A stretch of DNA of 34,041 nt from an uncultured Colwellia sp. (lineage in GTDB: Bacteria > Pseudomonadota > Gammaproteobacteria > Enterobacterales > Alteromonadaceae), in the NCBI GenBank assembly GCA_913063325.1, contig CAJXYE010000055.1:1-34041 (forward strand), in the 5' to 3' direction. The stretch's first letter is position 1. Each line of letters begins with the position of its first letter. The notes below the pieces were generated by a model, which did not search any database, had not been told where the DNA came from, and saw only the letters and a program-made list of their open reading frames with translations. The position numbers and the translations under genes were made by a program. Shown one piece after another: positions 9,883-17,932 of this stretch.

Positions 9883-10170
9883 CTATTCAGCAATTAAACT
9901 TGTTCTGGTTAAGGTAACAAACTTATTCTGATTGGCAGATTGCTTTTGTTTTGCAAGATCAGAGCTAATAGGCTGTTGCTTATAGGTGATTATAACTGGC
10001 GCTAAAGACATCTGTAGGCTGTTATGTGCGGCAGTCGTTAGTTGAGTTTGAGTAACTGGCTCAGCTTTAACAAGTGCGGCTTTGGGTACGGCAGCAGCGG
10101 CTACGGTACTGAATAATGTAGTGGCTAATAATGTGATGAATACGTTAGTTTTATTAATGCTTTGTTTCAT
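9883..10170 (-). CDS. Small exported protein of unknown function (95 aa)
   Basis: I do not recognise a family. The protein has a clear Sec signal peptide: MKQSINK, then a hydrophobic core ITLLATTLFSTV, then a likely cleavage near AAAA at 24-27. A mature part of about 70 residues follows, rich in Ala, Gln, Thr and Lys, with no cysteine, so it is probably a small soluble periplasmic or secreted protein. The start is well supported: ATG with CAGGA seven bases upstream. It is divergent from gcvA across 320 bp and convergent with kdsA, sharing the terminator at 9736-9764. The long upstream region includes a hairpin (10265-10287) that could act in its leader. The good ribosome-binding site and signal peptide argue that it is real. 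Confidence 0.65.
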   Translation of the reverse strand: MKQSINKTNVFITLLATTLFSTVAAAAVPKAALVKAEPVTQTQLTTAAHNSLQMSLAPVIITYKQQPISSDLAKQKQSANQNKFVTLTRTSLIAE

Positions 10171-10255
10171 GTTTTTGTCCTGTATATGACCTAATAATAA
10201 TAATTTAATTCCCTGTAGATATATTAGGACCTTTTCTCGCGCTGGTTTTACTCTT

Positions 10256-10287
10256 CAAAATAAAGCGTGTGGGTTGGGAGCACACGC
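10256..10287 (-). terminator. Terminator-like hairpin in the gcvA upstream region (leader attenuator or small-RNA end)
   Basis: GCGTGTG at 10265-10271 pairs with CACACGC at 10281-10287 around a nine-base loop. On the minus strand the stem is followed by TTTATTTT, like an intrinsic terminator. It lies about 95 bp upstream of the small exported-protein ATG. It would either attenuate that gene's leader or end a short minus-strand RNA starting near 10335, downstream of a TACTAT at about 10347-10342. The rest of the 320-bp gap (10171-10490) shows no further gene. Confidence 0.35.
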
Positions 10288-10351
10288 CGTATCTGAGTTT
10301 CATAAAACGTTGAGATGATGTCCTTCATCTACGGTGTGAATAGTACGCATG

Positions 10352-10379
10352 TTGACTTGAAAAATAAAATGACTTAAAT
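10352..10379 (+). promoter_or_regulatory. Possible gcvA promoter
   Basis: TTGACT at 10352-10357, a 16-bp spacer and TTAAAT at 10374-10379. The -35 is good and the -10 fair. It would give a leader of roughly 105 nt for gcvA. Confidence 0.35.
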
Positions 10380-10490
10380 TAATGTTATGCATTAGAAAAA
10401 CTAATGAATAATTGTTATGCTTTGTTTATAGGTTTTTATGCAGTATTTAAATGCATAATATAAATTGTATTGGATATTTGTAGGTGATTT

Positions 10491-11423
10491 TTGGCTAATA
10501 GACTCCCACCACTAAACGCTTTGCGAGCATTTGACGCTTCAGCAAGGCAACTCAGCTTTACCAGAGCAGCAGAAGAGCTTTTTGTAACGCAAGCTGCAAT
10601 AAGTCATCAAATTAAATCTTTAGAAGAGCATTTAGGCATTAAATTGTTTATGCGAAAAAATCGTGCCTTACTACTTACCGAAGAGGGACAGTCATATTAT
10701 TTGGATATAAAAGACATATTCACATCCTTGCATGAAGCTACTGAACGCCTGCTAGCACGTGGTGCTAAAGGGGCGATAACGGTTAGTTCACAGGCAAGCT
10801 TTGCTATCCAATGGTTAGTACCAAGGTTGACGACTTTTAATGCATTACATCCAGATATTGATGTAAGAATCAAAGCAGTTGACCAACCTGAGAACTCACT
10901 CACTGAAGATGTAGATGTTGCTATTTATTATGGTCGAGGTCGTTGGCCTAATATTCATGCGGACAAATTGCATACCGAATACCTTATCCCGGTATGTTCA
11001 CCATTATTAGTGCAAGAAAATGCTGCTAATGGTAAGCCAGCTCTTTTATCTTTAGACGATTTGTCAGAGCACAATTTATTACATGATACATCACGTAAAG
11101 ATTGGAAGCGCTGGTTTAAACAAGTCGGAGTGAAAGGTGCTAACGTCAATCATGGACCTATTTTTAGTCATTCTGCTATGGTCTTACAGGCCGCACTTCA
11201 TGGACAAGGTGTTGCGTTAGCTTATAGTGTTTTAGCTAAGCCTGATATTGATTCAGGACGTTTAGTTTGTCCTTTTAATGATGTTTTAGTCAGTAAAAAT
11301 GCCTATTTCATCGTTTGTCGTGAAAATCAAAAAGACATAGGTAAAATTACCGCTTTTAGGCAGTGGATGTTAGATATGGTCGAAGCAGAGCAAGAGCAAA
11401 TTACTGATGGACAGATAAATTAA
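10491..11423 (+). CDS. gcvA: LysR-type transcriptional regulator GcvA
   Basis: GcvA controls the glycine cleavage operon in E. coli, as activator or repressor according to glycine and purine supply. The 310-residue protein matches GcvA closely rather than generic LysR. It begins LPPLNALRAFDASARQLSFTRAA, has the winged HTH with VTQAAISHQIKSLEEHLG at about 32-49, and carries a ligand-binding domain with FAIQWLVPRL, DVAIYYGRG, IPVCSPLL and GPIFSHSAMVLQAALHGQGVALA. It starts at a TTG preceded by AGGTGA. No gcvTHP genes are nearby, so it acts in trans. As in E. coli it lies upstream of the DUF423 (ygdD) and rlmM genes, with one hydrolase gene intervening; its stop overlaps that ATG by one base. 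Confidence 0.92.
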   Translation: MANRLPPLNALRAFDASARQLSFTRAAEELFVTQAAISHQIKSLEEHLGIKLFMRKNRALLLTEEGQSYYLDIKDIFTSLHEATERLLARGAKGAITVSSQASFAIQWLVPRLTTFNALHPDIDVRIKAVDQPENSLTEDVDVAIYYGRGRWPNIHADKLHTEYLIPVCSPLLVQENAANGKPALLSLDDLSEHNLLHDTSRKDWKRWFKQVGVKGANVNHGPIFSHSAMVLQAALHGQGVALAYSVLAKPDIDSGRLVCPFNDVLVSKNAYFIVCRENQKDIGKITAFRQWMLDMVEAEQEQITDGQIN

Positions 11424-12139
11424 TGAAGCGAGAAGAAATAATCACTAAAGAAGATGGTAGCAAGATCAACATCCTATCGAATACTGTAGAAAATGCTAAA
11501 GCGCAGGTTATATTTGCTCATGGCGCAGGTGCTAATATGTCACATGAATTTATGGATGACATATCTTCGTTACTTAATGGAGCTGGCATTAATGTTTTAC
11601 GGTTTAACTTCCCTTTTATGGATAAAAGGGCACTGACAGGTATAAAATACCCCCCTGATAGGATGCCTAAGCTGTTGGTGTGTTATGAAGATATTATTAG
11701 ACATGTAGTTGAGCAACTGGAAAATAATGAGTTACCCTTATTTATTGGTGGCAAATCCATGGGATCTCGTGTTGCAGCGACTTTGGTGGCAGATCCTGAA
11801 GGATTAGAACCTTATTTACTCAATAAAATATCTGGTGTTTTCTGTTTAGGTTACCCATTTCATCCGGCTAAAAAACCAGAGAAACTTCGCCTTGAGCCTT
11901 TAGTTAATGCGAAAAAGCCCGTTCTAATTGTACAAGGTGACCGTGATACTTTGGGTAATAAAGCTGAAATCATCAGTTATCAACTCGCTGAGCATTGCCA
12001 ATGTATATTTTTAGAAGATGGCGATCACAGTTTAAAACCAAGAGTTAAATCTGGTTTTACTCAGCAGGCACATATGAATAGTGCCGTTGAAGAGATTGTG
12101 CAGTTTATTGACCAGTTGACCACAACCAACAACACTTAA
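11423..12139 (+). CDS. Alpha/beta hydrolase, KANL3/Tex30-like
   Basis: A 238-residue cytoplasmic protein with an alpha/beta hydrolase fold. The oxyanion-side HGAGANMSHEF lies at about 32-42, the nucleophile elbow GKSMGSR near 114-120 (Ser in G-x-S-x-G), the acid in VQGDRDTLG at about 172-180, and the probable catalytic His in EDGDHSLKPR near 200. The arrangement HGAGA plus GGKSMGSR is typical of the KANL3/Tex30-like dienelactone-hydrolase-type family; the substrate is not known. Its ATG overlaps the gcvA stop (TAATG), implying translational coupling. E. coli has no such gene between gcvA and ygdD. Confidence 0.85.
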   Translation: MKREEIITKEDGSKINILSNTVENAKAQVIFAHGAGANMSHEFMDDISSLLNGAGINVLRFNFPFMDKRALTGIKYPPDRMPKLLVCYEDIIRHVVEQLENNELPLFIGGKSMGSRVAATLVADPEGLEPYLLNKISGVFCLGYPFHPAKKPEKLRLEPLVNAKKPVLIVQGDRDTLGNKAEIISYQLAEHCQCIFLEDGDHSLKPRVKSGFTQQAHMNSAVEEIVQFIDQLTTTNNT

Positions 12140-12149
12140 TACGAGCAAA

Positions 12150-12581
12150 ATGATGAAATCTACTCATATGAATCAGCATCAGCGGGTAAAATTGAATAGT
12201 ATGGCAATTTTACTTAAATGCTTGATGATTATTGTTGGTATCAGTGGCTGTTTTTCTGTACTATTCGGCGCTTGGCTAGCACACGGTGGTCAAACATTGC
12301 CTAGCAATGTGCAATCTAGCTTAGCAACAGCATTACAATATCAATTTATTCATACTCTTGCGTTATTAGCTACACTGGTTTGGTTAAAGACAACTAAGCC
12401 CTCAAAGGTCTTACTTGCTGCAAGTATTTCCTTTGCCGTTGGAATTTTATGTTTTTGCGGCACAATATATATTAAGTCTTTTTTTGAACTTGCCATTATC
12501 GGGAAGTTAACACCTTTTGGCGGTATTTCTTTTGCGCTCGCTTGGCTATTGTTAGCGCTAGAAGGTAAAAATAATTTTTAA
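12150..12581 (+). CDS. ygdD: DUF423 family membrane protein (YgdD-like)
   Basis: A 143-residue protein with four hydrophobic segments, about 20-42, 62-82, 88-110 and 118-137. The family pattern is visible: GISGCFSVLFGAWLAHG, then ALQYQFIHTLALL, then a final TPFGGISFALAWLLLAL, which corresponds to TPxGG in DUF423 proteins. Function is not established. It follows the hydrolase by 10 bp and precedes rlmM by 80 bp, as in the E. coli gcvA-ygdD-rlmM order. Two ATGs at 12150 and 12153 plus one at 12165 are candidate starts. The N-terminal 18 residues are hydrophilic and possibly over-called. Confidence 0.85.
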   Translation: MMKSTHMNQHQRVKLNSMAILLKCLMIIVGISGCFSVLFGAWLAHGGQTLPSNVQSSLATALQYQFIHTLALLATLVWLKTTKPSKVLLAASISFAVGILCFCGTIYIKSFFELAIIGKLTPFGGISFALAWLLLALEGKNNF

Positions 12582-12597
12582 CGACATTTTTTGTCGT
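12581..12597 (+). other. Short dyad after the DUF423 gene
   Basis: ACGACA at 12581-12586 and TGTCGT at 12592-12597 flank a T-rich loop, beginning directly at the stop of the DUF423 gene. The T-run is inside the loop rather than after the stem, so this is not a standard intrinsic terminator. It may slow rather than stop transcription into rlmM. Confidence 0.25.
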
Positions 12598-12661
12598 GTT
12601 AATACGCTTACGTTCGTACTCCGATAGAGGTGAACGTTAGCTATAGAAGGTAAAAAAACAT

Positions 12662-13768
12662 ATGACTTCCATCGTATTATTCTGTCGACCGGGCTTTGAA
12701 AAAGAGTGTGGTGCAGAAATCCAAGAAAAAGCTGCTTGGAATGAAATGTATGGCTATTTAGAGCTAAAGAAAAACCAAGGGTTAGTTTTTTTCCACTTAC
12801 AAGAAAGTGAGCATGGTGAAGCTTTAATGAATAAGCTGCCTCTTAAGCGACTTATTTTTGCTCGTCAGTGGTTTGTTACAGTAACCGATAAAATAGATCT
12901 TCCTGATTATAATCGCGTTGAAGCGATTACTGAAGCTCTGGGTAATGATTGGCAATACAGTGATTTACGCATGGAAATGGCTGACGATAACGATGGTAAA
13001 TCGTTAAGTAAATTTTGTCGAAAACTCTCTGTACCTTTACGCCAAGCTTTACGTAAAAATAAAGTGCTTACCCAAAAAGGTAACAATTCAGCGGATGATC
13101 CTGAAGGCGCAATTTTACATGCACTATTTCTTAGTGGGCAAGAAGTTATTTTAGGTTTTTCATTAGCCCGCAATAGCTCGCCGCATGTTATGGGGATCCC
13201 TCGATTAAAATTTCCTAGTGCATCACCAAGTCGCTCTACCTTGAAGCTTGATGAAGCCTTTTTATATTTTATCCCTCGTGATGAATGGGACCAACGTTTA
13301 ACTTCAGGAATGAATGCTGTTGATTTAGGCTCAGCCCCAGGTGGTTGGACTTATCAATTAGTACGCCGTGGCATGATGGTAACGGCAATTGATAACGGCC
13401 CTATGGCTGAATCTCTTATGGAAACGGGACAAGTAAAACATAAGATGATGGACGGTTTTAAATATTTGCCAATGAAGAAAAATGTGCATTGGTTAGTATG
13501 CGACATGATTGAGAAACCCCAACGAGTCGCTAAGTTGATGAGTGAATGGTTATTACATGGTCATTGTAAAGAGGCTATGTTTAACTTAAAACTACCGATG
13601 AAAGGTCGTTACCAACAAGTTACTAACGATTTACAATCAATTAAAGATGCCTTTGCTTTACATAACCTGAGGTATGAGCTTTATGCAAAACACCTTTATT
13701 ATGACCGTGAAGAAGTTACTGTACACGCACGCTTATTATCTCCAGCACCACTAGCTAGTAAAGAGTAG
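12662..13768 (+). CDS. rlmM: 23S rRNA (cytidine-2'-O-)methyltransferase RlmM
   Basis: RlmM methylates the 2'-O of C2498 in 23S rRNA with S-adenosylmethionine. The 368-residue protein (E. coli 366) has an N-terminal THUMP-like RNA-binding part and a C-terminal Rossmann methyltransferase. VDLGSAPGGWTYQL at about 220-233 is the SAM motif, followed by VTAIDNGPM. WLVCDMIEKP at about 280-289 and FNLKLPMKGRY at about 308-318 carry the K-D-K-type catalytic positions. RKLSVPLRQALR and SPHVMGIPRLKFP are family-specific. The ATG has AAGGT nine bases upstream. It is the last gene of the gcvA series; two hairpins follow. Confidence 0.95.
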   Translation: MTSIVLFCRPGFEKECGAEIQEKAAWNEMYGYLELKKNQGLVFFHLQESEHGEALMNKLPLKRLIFARQWFVTVTDKIDLPDYNRVEAITEALGNDWQYSDLRMEMADDNDGKSLSKFCRKLSVPLRQALRKNKVLTQKGNNSADDPEGAILHALFLSGQEVILGFSLARNSSPHVMGIPRLKFPSASPSRSTLKLDEAFLYFIPRDEWDQRLTSGMNAVDLGSAPGGWTYQLVRRGMMVTAIDNGPMAESLMETGQVKHKMMDGFKYLPMKKNVHWLVCDMIEKPQRVAKLMSEWLLHGHCKEAMFNLKLPMKGRYQQVTNDLQSIKDAFALHNLRYELYAKHLYYDREEVTVHARLLSPAPLASKE

Positions 13769-13803
13769 TTACCAAGGGCTGAGAGTTCTTGTATTTGAAT
13801 GAT

Positions 13804-13838
13804 TTAGCGATTTAAGTAATATTTACTTAAATCGCTAA
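13804..13838. other. Perfect 16-bp dyad downstream of rlmM
   Basis: TTAGCGATTTAAGTAA at 13804-13819 and its exact reverse complement at 13823-13838 flank a three-base loop. It lies 35 bp past the rlmM stop with no T-run on either side. It may protect the mRNA 3' end, or be a protein site, ahead of the true terminator at 13858. Confidence 0.5.
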
Positions 13839-13857
13839 TGAAAAATTGATTCAATAA

Positions 13858-13895
13858 AAAAGACCCTAAAGTATTAATATACTTGAGGGCCTTTT
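13858..13895. terminator. Bidirectional terminator between rlmM and icd
   Basis: AAAAG at 13858-13862 and CTTTT at 13891-13895 close a long stem (CCCT/AGGG and AAGTAT/ATACTT) with a four-base loop. Two positions are imperfect; the minus-strand RNA has one as a G-U wobble, so it is slightly better for icd. It lies between convergent genes. Confidence 0.75.
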
Positions 13896-13925
13896 GGGTT
13901 GAATATGACTGTTAATAGGGACTAT

Positions 13926-14933
13926 TTATAGTCGCTCAAGTACAGCTTCAGTAAAGTCAGTAGTACCATGAGTACCACCTAAATCACCAGTCGTTCTATC
14001 ACCTGTTGCGATAACATCTGTAATAGCCGCTCTGATATTCTCAGCTTTATCACCCATATCTAAGTATTCTAGCATTTGAATAGCTGCTAAAATAACCGAA
14101 GTAGGGTTTGCTAAGTTTTTACCTGCAATATCAGGTGCACTGCCGTGTACCGCTTCAAAAATCGCACAATCTTCACCAATGTTGGCTCCGGGTGCCATAC
14201 CCAATCCGCCAACTAATCCCGCACATAAGTCAGATAAAATATCACCAAAGAGGTTGGTTGTTACGATCACATCAAACTGTTCAGGCTTCATTACTAACTG
14301 CATACAACAGTTATCAACAATCATCTCTGTTGATTCAATCTCTGGGTAGCGCAGGGCAACTTCACGGGCAACTTTTAAAAATAAACCTGAGGTCGATTTT
14401 AAAATATTCGCTTTATGCACAGCTGTTACTTTTTTACGGCCTTCTTTTTTTGCTGTTTCGTAGGCGAAGGTTAGTATTTTTTCAGCGCCATCACGGGTAA
14501 TGATACTCATGGCTTGTGCTTCGTTGCCATCTTCAGAGGTGACTTGACCAGCGCCAGAGTACATTCCTTGTGTATTCTCACGAACGGTAAGAATATCAAT
14601 GTTCTCGTAACGTGCTTTTGTCCCTTTAAATGACAATACCGGGCGAAGATTTGCGTATAACTTAAATTGCTTACGTAAAGTTACGTTGATTGAAGTGAAT
14701 CCTTCACCAACTGGCGTGGTTAATGGGCCCTTTAAAGTTACCTTGTTTTTCTCTATAAGGTTTATAGTCTCTTCAGGCACTAACTCGCCATGTTTTTCTA
14801 AGGCGGTTAAACCGGCATCTGCAAATTCATACTCAAAATTACAGCCTGCTTTATCTAATACTTTAAGTGTAGCGTCGATAATGCTCGGGCCAATGCCGTC
14901 GCCTGGAATTACCGTGATGGTTTGTTTAGTCAT
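13926..14933 (-). CDS. Isocitrate dehydrogenase, NAD-type short form
   Basis: A beta-decarboxylating dehydrogenase that converts isocitrate to 2-oxoglutarate in the TCA cycle. From the ATG at 14933 (AAGGTG ribosome-binding site, eight-base spacing) it has 335 residues, shorter than the roughly 416 of E. coli NADP-Icd. Motifs in order: ITVIPGDGIGPSI at the N terminus, NVTLRKQFKLYANLRPV at about 86-102, DILTVRENTQGMYSG at about 115-129, then TNLFGDILSDLCAGLVGG near 230-247, and EAVHGSAPDIAGKNLANP near 264-281. The LRKQFKLYANLRP block and overall length resemble mitochondrial/bacterial NAD-linked IDH; the EAVHGSAPDIAG segment fits NAD rather than NADP preference, but homoisocitrate or isopropylmalate dehydrogenase relatives cannot be fully excluded. 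A GTG at 14942 is an alternative start. Confidence 0.87.
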   Translation of the reverse strand: MTKQTITVIPGDGIGPSIIDATLKVLDKAGCNFEYEFADAGLTALEKHGELVPEETINLIEKNKVTLKGPLTTPVGEGFTSINVTLRKQFKLYANLRPVLSFKGTKARYENIDILTVRENTQGMYSGAGQVTSEDGNEAQAMSIITRDGAEKILTFAYETAKKEGRKKVTAVHKANILKSTSGLFLKVAREVALRYPEIESTEMIVDNCCMQLVMKPEQFDVIVTTNLFGDILSDLCAGLVGGLGMAPGANIGEDCAIFEAVHGSAPDIAGKNLANPTSVILAAIQMLEYLDMGDKAENIRAAITDVIATGDRTTGDLGGTHGTTDFTEAVLERL

Positions 14934-14974
14934 TAAGTTCACCTTGTCATAATACTTTTGGGTAATACATCGCC

Positions 14975-15039
14975 AGTTATCTGTGTTAGTTATCTGTGTT
15001 AGTTATCTGTGTTAGTTATCTGTGTTAGATATCTATAAT
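14975..15039. repeat. 13-bp tandem repeat (4 perfect copies plus one degenerate) upstream of icd
   Basis: AGTTATCTGTGTT is repeated exactly at 14975, 14988, 15001 and 15014. A fifth degenerate copy (AGATATCTATAAT) spans 15027-15039. The array begins 42 bp upstream of the icd ATG, in a 316-bp non-coding gap. Its unit is close to one helical turn plus a quarter. Copy-number change could alter spacing of upstream promoter elements. Confidence 0.9.
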
Positions 15040-15171
15040 AGTTAACAACGATATACATTTAATTAATTGCGTAATACGTAGCTGATAGACTAAGTGGTCT
15101 GCCCAGTACTTTATTGGGTATTTTATATCATGGTAATGCTATGTATGCGAGCTTGAAAGTTTTCAATATCA

Positions 15172-15196
15172 CCCCCGAAAATGAATTTATCGGGGG
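15172..15196 (-). terminator. Terminator-like hairpin after the DUF3192 gene
   Basis: CCCCCGA at 15172-15178 pairs with TCGGGGG at 15190-15196, and the loop contains a further AAAT/ATTT pairing. It lies 54 bp downstream of the DUF3192 stop on the minus strand, at the end of the ppnN-xni-DUF3192 series. There is no good T-run, so it may be Rho-assisted or mainly protect the 3' end. Confidence 0.4.
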
Positions 15197-15249
15197 GATC
15201 AACTCAACAAGAGATAGTAGAGGGTTAGCTAATGAGTCGCAATCTGACT

Positions 15250-15675
15250 TTAGTCTATAGTTGGCAGGTTTTTACCTATACTTAGATGATTTTTAATGAT
15301 GCCCCATTCCTCAGGGTAATGATCCCCTAAACCAATTTCTTTGAGCGTACCATTAACAAAGAGTAAAAAAGTACATTCATCTTGCGTGGTAATACCATCA
15401 GATTTTACGTGCTGAGTTCGATAAAACATAACTTGATAGTTTACTTCATCAACTGTTCTCGCCTCAGTGATATCAGGGCTTCCTAATTGGGTTAACGCTT
15501 GTTCAAAAGTGAAGCTTTCTAATTTTATTTTTGCAATGAACTGACGATTATAAGCCTCCCGATCATCCCATTTCATTTGGTCTGGACTGTCATCATAAAA
15601 GGTAACAACAAGGGCAACAAATATGGCATAAACCGTTAGCGCGAGTAAAATTCGGCCGATTACTTTTTTATTCAT
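15250..15675 (-). CDS. DUF3192 family protein, membrane-anchored paralogue
   Basis: A 141-residue protein with an uncleaved-looking N-terminal membrane helix (about 6-26, GRILLALTVYAIFVALVVTF) and a periplasmic domain. The domain segment YQVMFYRTQHVKSDGITTQDECTFLLFVNGTLKEIG (about 80-115) matches the one in the lipoprotein encoded at 23924-24316, so the two are paralogues of the DUF3192 family. Function is unknown. It follows xni by 20 bp on the same strand and is probably co-transcribed with ppnN-xni. Unlike the paralogue it lacks a lipobox. Confidence 0.8.
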   Translation of the reverse strand: MNKKVIGRILLALTVYAIFVALVVTFYDDSPDQMKWDDREAYNRQFIAKIKLESFTFEQALTQLGSPDITEARTVDEVNYQVMFYRTQHVKSDGITTQDECTFLLFVNGTLKEIGLGDHYPEEWGIIKNHLSIGKNLPTID

Positions 15676-15695
15676 AGTTATTTATCTTTCTAGCT

Positions 15696-16568
15696 TTAGC
15701 TTCTGTCAGCATTAATGGCAATTATATTACCATTAATTTCGGGGGCAGGTGAAGGCGTTGTTAAGCGGATATCTTTTAAATTAAACCCTAAAGGTATATC
15801 TTTCTTCAAGGTTAATAGCTTTCTTGCTAAATCCATTGTCTCATGGCTTCGTGTTAACTTCTCAGCGAGTGACGCTTTTAAGTCAGTCGCGTTAAGTATT
15901 GCCTTGATTGAACCATATTGATTAAGTAATTTAGCGGCGTTAACTTGACCAATGCCACTTACCCCTTCAATTTTGTTGGTATTGTCACCGGTCAAGGTCC
16001 AAAAATCTATCAGTTGAGAAGATTTTACATTAAACTTACTTTGCACATGCTCTTCATCTAAATAACGTCGATTAAAGTAATCATAAAGATGGATGTTAGG
16101 ACTCAACAGCGGTAAAAAACCTTTATCGGTCGAAATAATAGTAACTTTTTGACCGTGAAACGCCATTTTTACTGCCAATGTAGCAATAAGATCATCAGCT
16201 TCGTCTTCGTCGGATGTTAATGAATCAACGCCTTGTTCCATGAAGGCATCTTGTATGGCTGTTAATTTATTTGCGAGGTGTTCAGGCATTTTCTTTCTGC
16301 CTTTTTTATAGCCGTCAAACAATTTATAGCGCCAGCAAGGTTGTTGACTATCAAATACTGCCAGTGCGTGTGTGGGCTCTAGTTGGTCGATGATTTTTGT
16401 TAGAGCGTTTACCGAGGTCTGTTGGGTATTGAATAATACTTGTTTTAACGTACTCGCAGAGAGCTCGTCATCGTGTTGCTGTTTTATTTGTGTAAAAGGA
16501 CGCTCTTGTACGGCGTATACACGGCGTATTAAATTTAGAGCGTCAATAAGTATTAAGTGAGCGGCCAA
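15696..16568 (-). CDS. xni: Flap endonuclease Xni (exonuclease IX)
   Basis: A 290-residue structure-specific 5' nuclease, homologous to the 5'-nuclease domain of DNA polymerase I (E. coli Xni 251), which cleaves 5' flaps in DNA repair and replication. The N terminus HLILIDALNLIRRVYAVQ holds the first metal-site Asp. The acidic cluster DEDEADDLIATLA (about 119-131) and the IISTDKGFLPLL segment follow. The DNA-binding helix-hairpin-helix is GVSGIGQVNAAKLL near 200. It starts at a TTG two bases after the ppnN stop, with GAGAG six bases upstream, which implies coupling to ppnN. In E. coli xni and ppnN lie in the same region but are not adjacent. Confidence 0.92.
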   Translation of the reverse strand: MAAHLILIDALNLIRRVYAVQERPFTQIKQQHDDELSASTLKQVLFNTQQTSVNALTKIIDQLEPTHALAVFDSQQPCWRYKLFDGYKKGRKKMPEHLANKLTAIQDAFMEQGVDSLTSDEDEADDLIATLAVKMAFHGQKVTIISTDKGFLPLLSPNIHLYDYFNRRYLDEEHVQSKFNVKSSQLIDFWTLTGDNTNKIEGVSGIGQVNAAKLLNQYGSIKAILNATDLKASLAEKLTRSHETMDLARKLLTLKKDIPLGFNLKDIRLTTPSPAPEINGNIIAINADRS

Positions 16569-16570
16569 TG

Positions 16571-17917
16571 TTAACTCTCAATAACTTTATAACATGGAAT
16601 GTATTTGCTACCAGGTAACTTCATACGTTGTTGCTCGACAAATGAAGCAAGTAGTTTATCCATTAGAGTCATTATTCTTTTATCTCCCGATATTTCAAAA
16701 GGCCCAAATTCTCTAATCGCTTTAATACCACCTGACTTTACATTTCCTGCTACTATGCCTGAAAAAACACGGCGTAAATTAGCCGCGAGTTCAGCCGTAG
16801 GAAGATCATTGCTGATGTTTAAGTTCGCCATATTTTCATGTGTTGGTTCAAAAGGGTGTTGAAAATCATCAGCTATCATAAGAGACCAGTTAAAATGATA
16901 GGCATCACCCGTTTCTTTTCTATGTGCTAGTACCTTATCTAGACCAAGTTTCATTATTTGGGCAACTTTAACAGCATCGTCTACTACTATCTTGTATAAC
17001 GACTGTGCTTTTTTACCTAGTGTGGCACCGATAAATGCATCTATTTCATTAAAGTATTCAATAGCGCTAGCAGGCCCGGTAAGAATAATGGGCAATTGTT
17101 GCTCTGAGTTTTTGTCGTTGAGCATGATACCTAAAATATAAAGTAGCTCTTCGGCGGTACCCGCTCCACCAGGGAAAATAATAATGCCATGGGACATGCG
17201 AACAAAGGCTTCTAAACGTTTTTCTATATCAGGCATGATAACCAATTCATTAACGATTGGGTTTGGTGGCTCAGCGGCAATAATGCTTGGTTCGGTTAAG
17301 CCAATATAACGCCCGTCTTTAATGCGCTGCTTAGCGTGGCCAATTGTTGCACCTTTCATCGGGCCCTTCATAGCACCAGGGCCACAACCTGTGCATATAT
17401 TAAACCCACGCAGGCCAAGTTGATAACCAACATCTTTAGTATATTTATACTCATTGTGCTTGATTGAGTGGCCACCCCAACAAGTAATTAAGTTTGGTTC
17501 TGTTTCGGGTAAGATAACGTTTGCATTTCTTAGGATATCAAATGCAGCATCAGTAATATCTTCTGATGAGCTTGGTACTGTTCTATATCGACTATGCAGA
17601 AAAAGAATATCGCGCAACACTGCTGAAAGATGTTCTCGAATCCCTCTAATTATTTTGTCATCGACAAAGGCATGAGTTGGCGGGTTTTTTAAGTCTATTT
17701 TAACGCCACGCTCACGCCTTAGCACTTGGATTTCGAATGAAAGGTATTTTTGGTATATCTCTTCAGCATCATCAGTATTCGAGCCAGCGTTAAGGACGGC
17801 GAGAGAGCAATTTCGATAAAGTTTATATAAGTTACTACTAACAGACTGCTGTAATTGATCTACTTCAGCTTGCGATAACAAGTTCATATTACCCACGGGG
17901 TTGATTTGAGTATGCAT
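16571..17917 (-). CDS. ppnN: Nucleotide 5'-monophosphate nucleosidase PpnN (YgdH)
   Basis: PpnN cleaves purine and pyrimidine nucleoside monophosphates to base plus ribose-5-phosphate and is a (p)ppGpp target in E. coli. The 448-residue protein (E. coli 454) has an N-terminal helical domain, the LOG-family segment [14 protein letters not shown] at 177-190, and the catalytic loop PGGAGTAEE at 249-257. The C-terminal half has the YgdH-specific [10 protein letters not shown] block. The start is firm: ATG with AGGAG six bases upstream. A perfect hairpin (17933-17964) ends 15 bases before the ATG. It heads the ppnN-xni-DUF3192 operon. E. coli ygdH-queF-syd are neighbours; here the cyclase and M61 peptidase genes are interposed. 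Confidence 0.95.
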   Translation of the reverse strand: MHTQINPVGNMNLLSQAEVDQLQQSVSSNLYKLYRNCSLAVLNAGSNTDDAEEIYQKYLSFEIQVLRRERGVKIDLKNPPTHAFVDDKIIRGIREHLSAVLRDILFLHSRYRTVPSSSEDITDAAFDILRNANVILPETEPNLITCWGGHSIKHNEYKYTKDVGYQLGLRGFNICTGCGPGAMKGPMKGATIGHAKQRIKDGRYIGLTEPSIIAAEPPNPIVNELVIMPDIEKRLEAFVRMSHGIIIFPGGAGTAEELLYILGIMLNDKNSEQQLPIILTGPASAIEYFNEIDAFIGATLGKKAQSLYKIVVDDAVKVAQIMKLGLDKVLAHRKETGDAYHFNWSLMIADDFQHPFEPTHENMANLNISNDLPTAELAANLRRVFSGIVAGNVKSGGIKAIREFGPFEISGDKRIMTLMDKLLASFVEQQRMKLPGSKYIPCYKVIES

Positions 17918-17932
17918 TACTGACTCCTTTCA

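Noticed and set aside
10171..10490. Possible GcvB homologue divergent from gcvA
   Set aside because: No GU-rich R1-like segment or matching terminator is visible. Only position recalls GcvB. The hairpin is reported separately as an unknown element.
14975..15039. 13-bp repeat array as a CRISPR
   Set aside because: The units are directly adjacent without spacers, and no cas genes are present.
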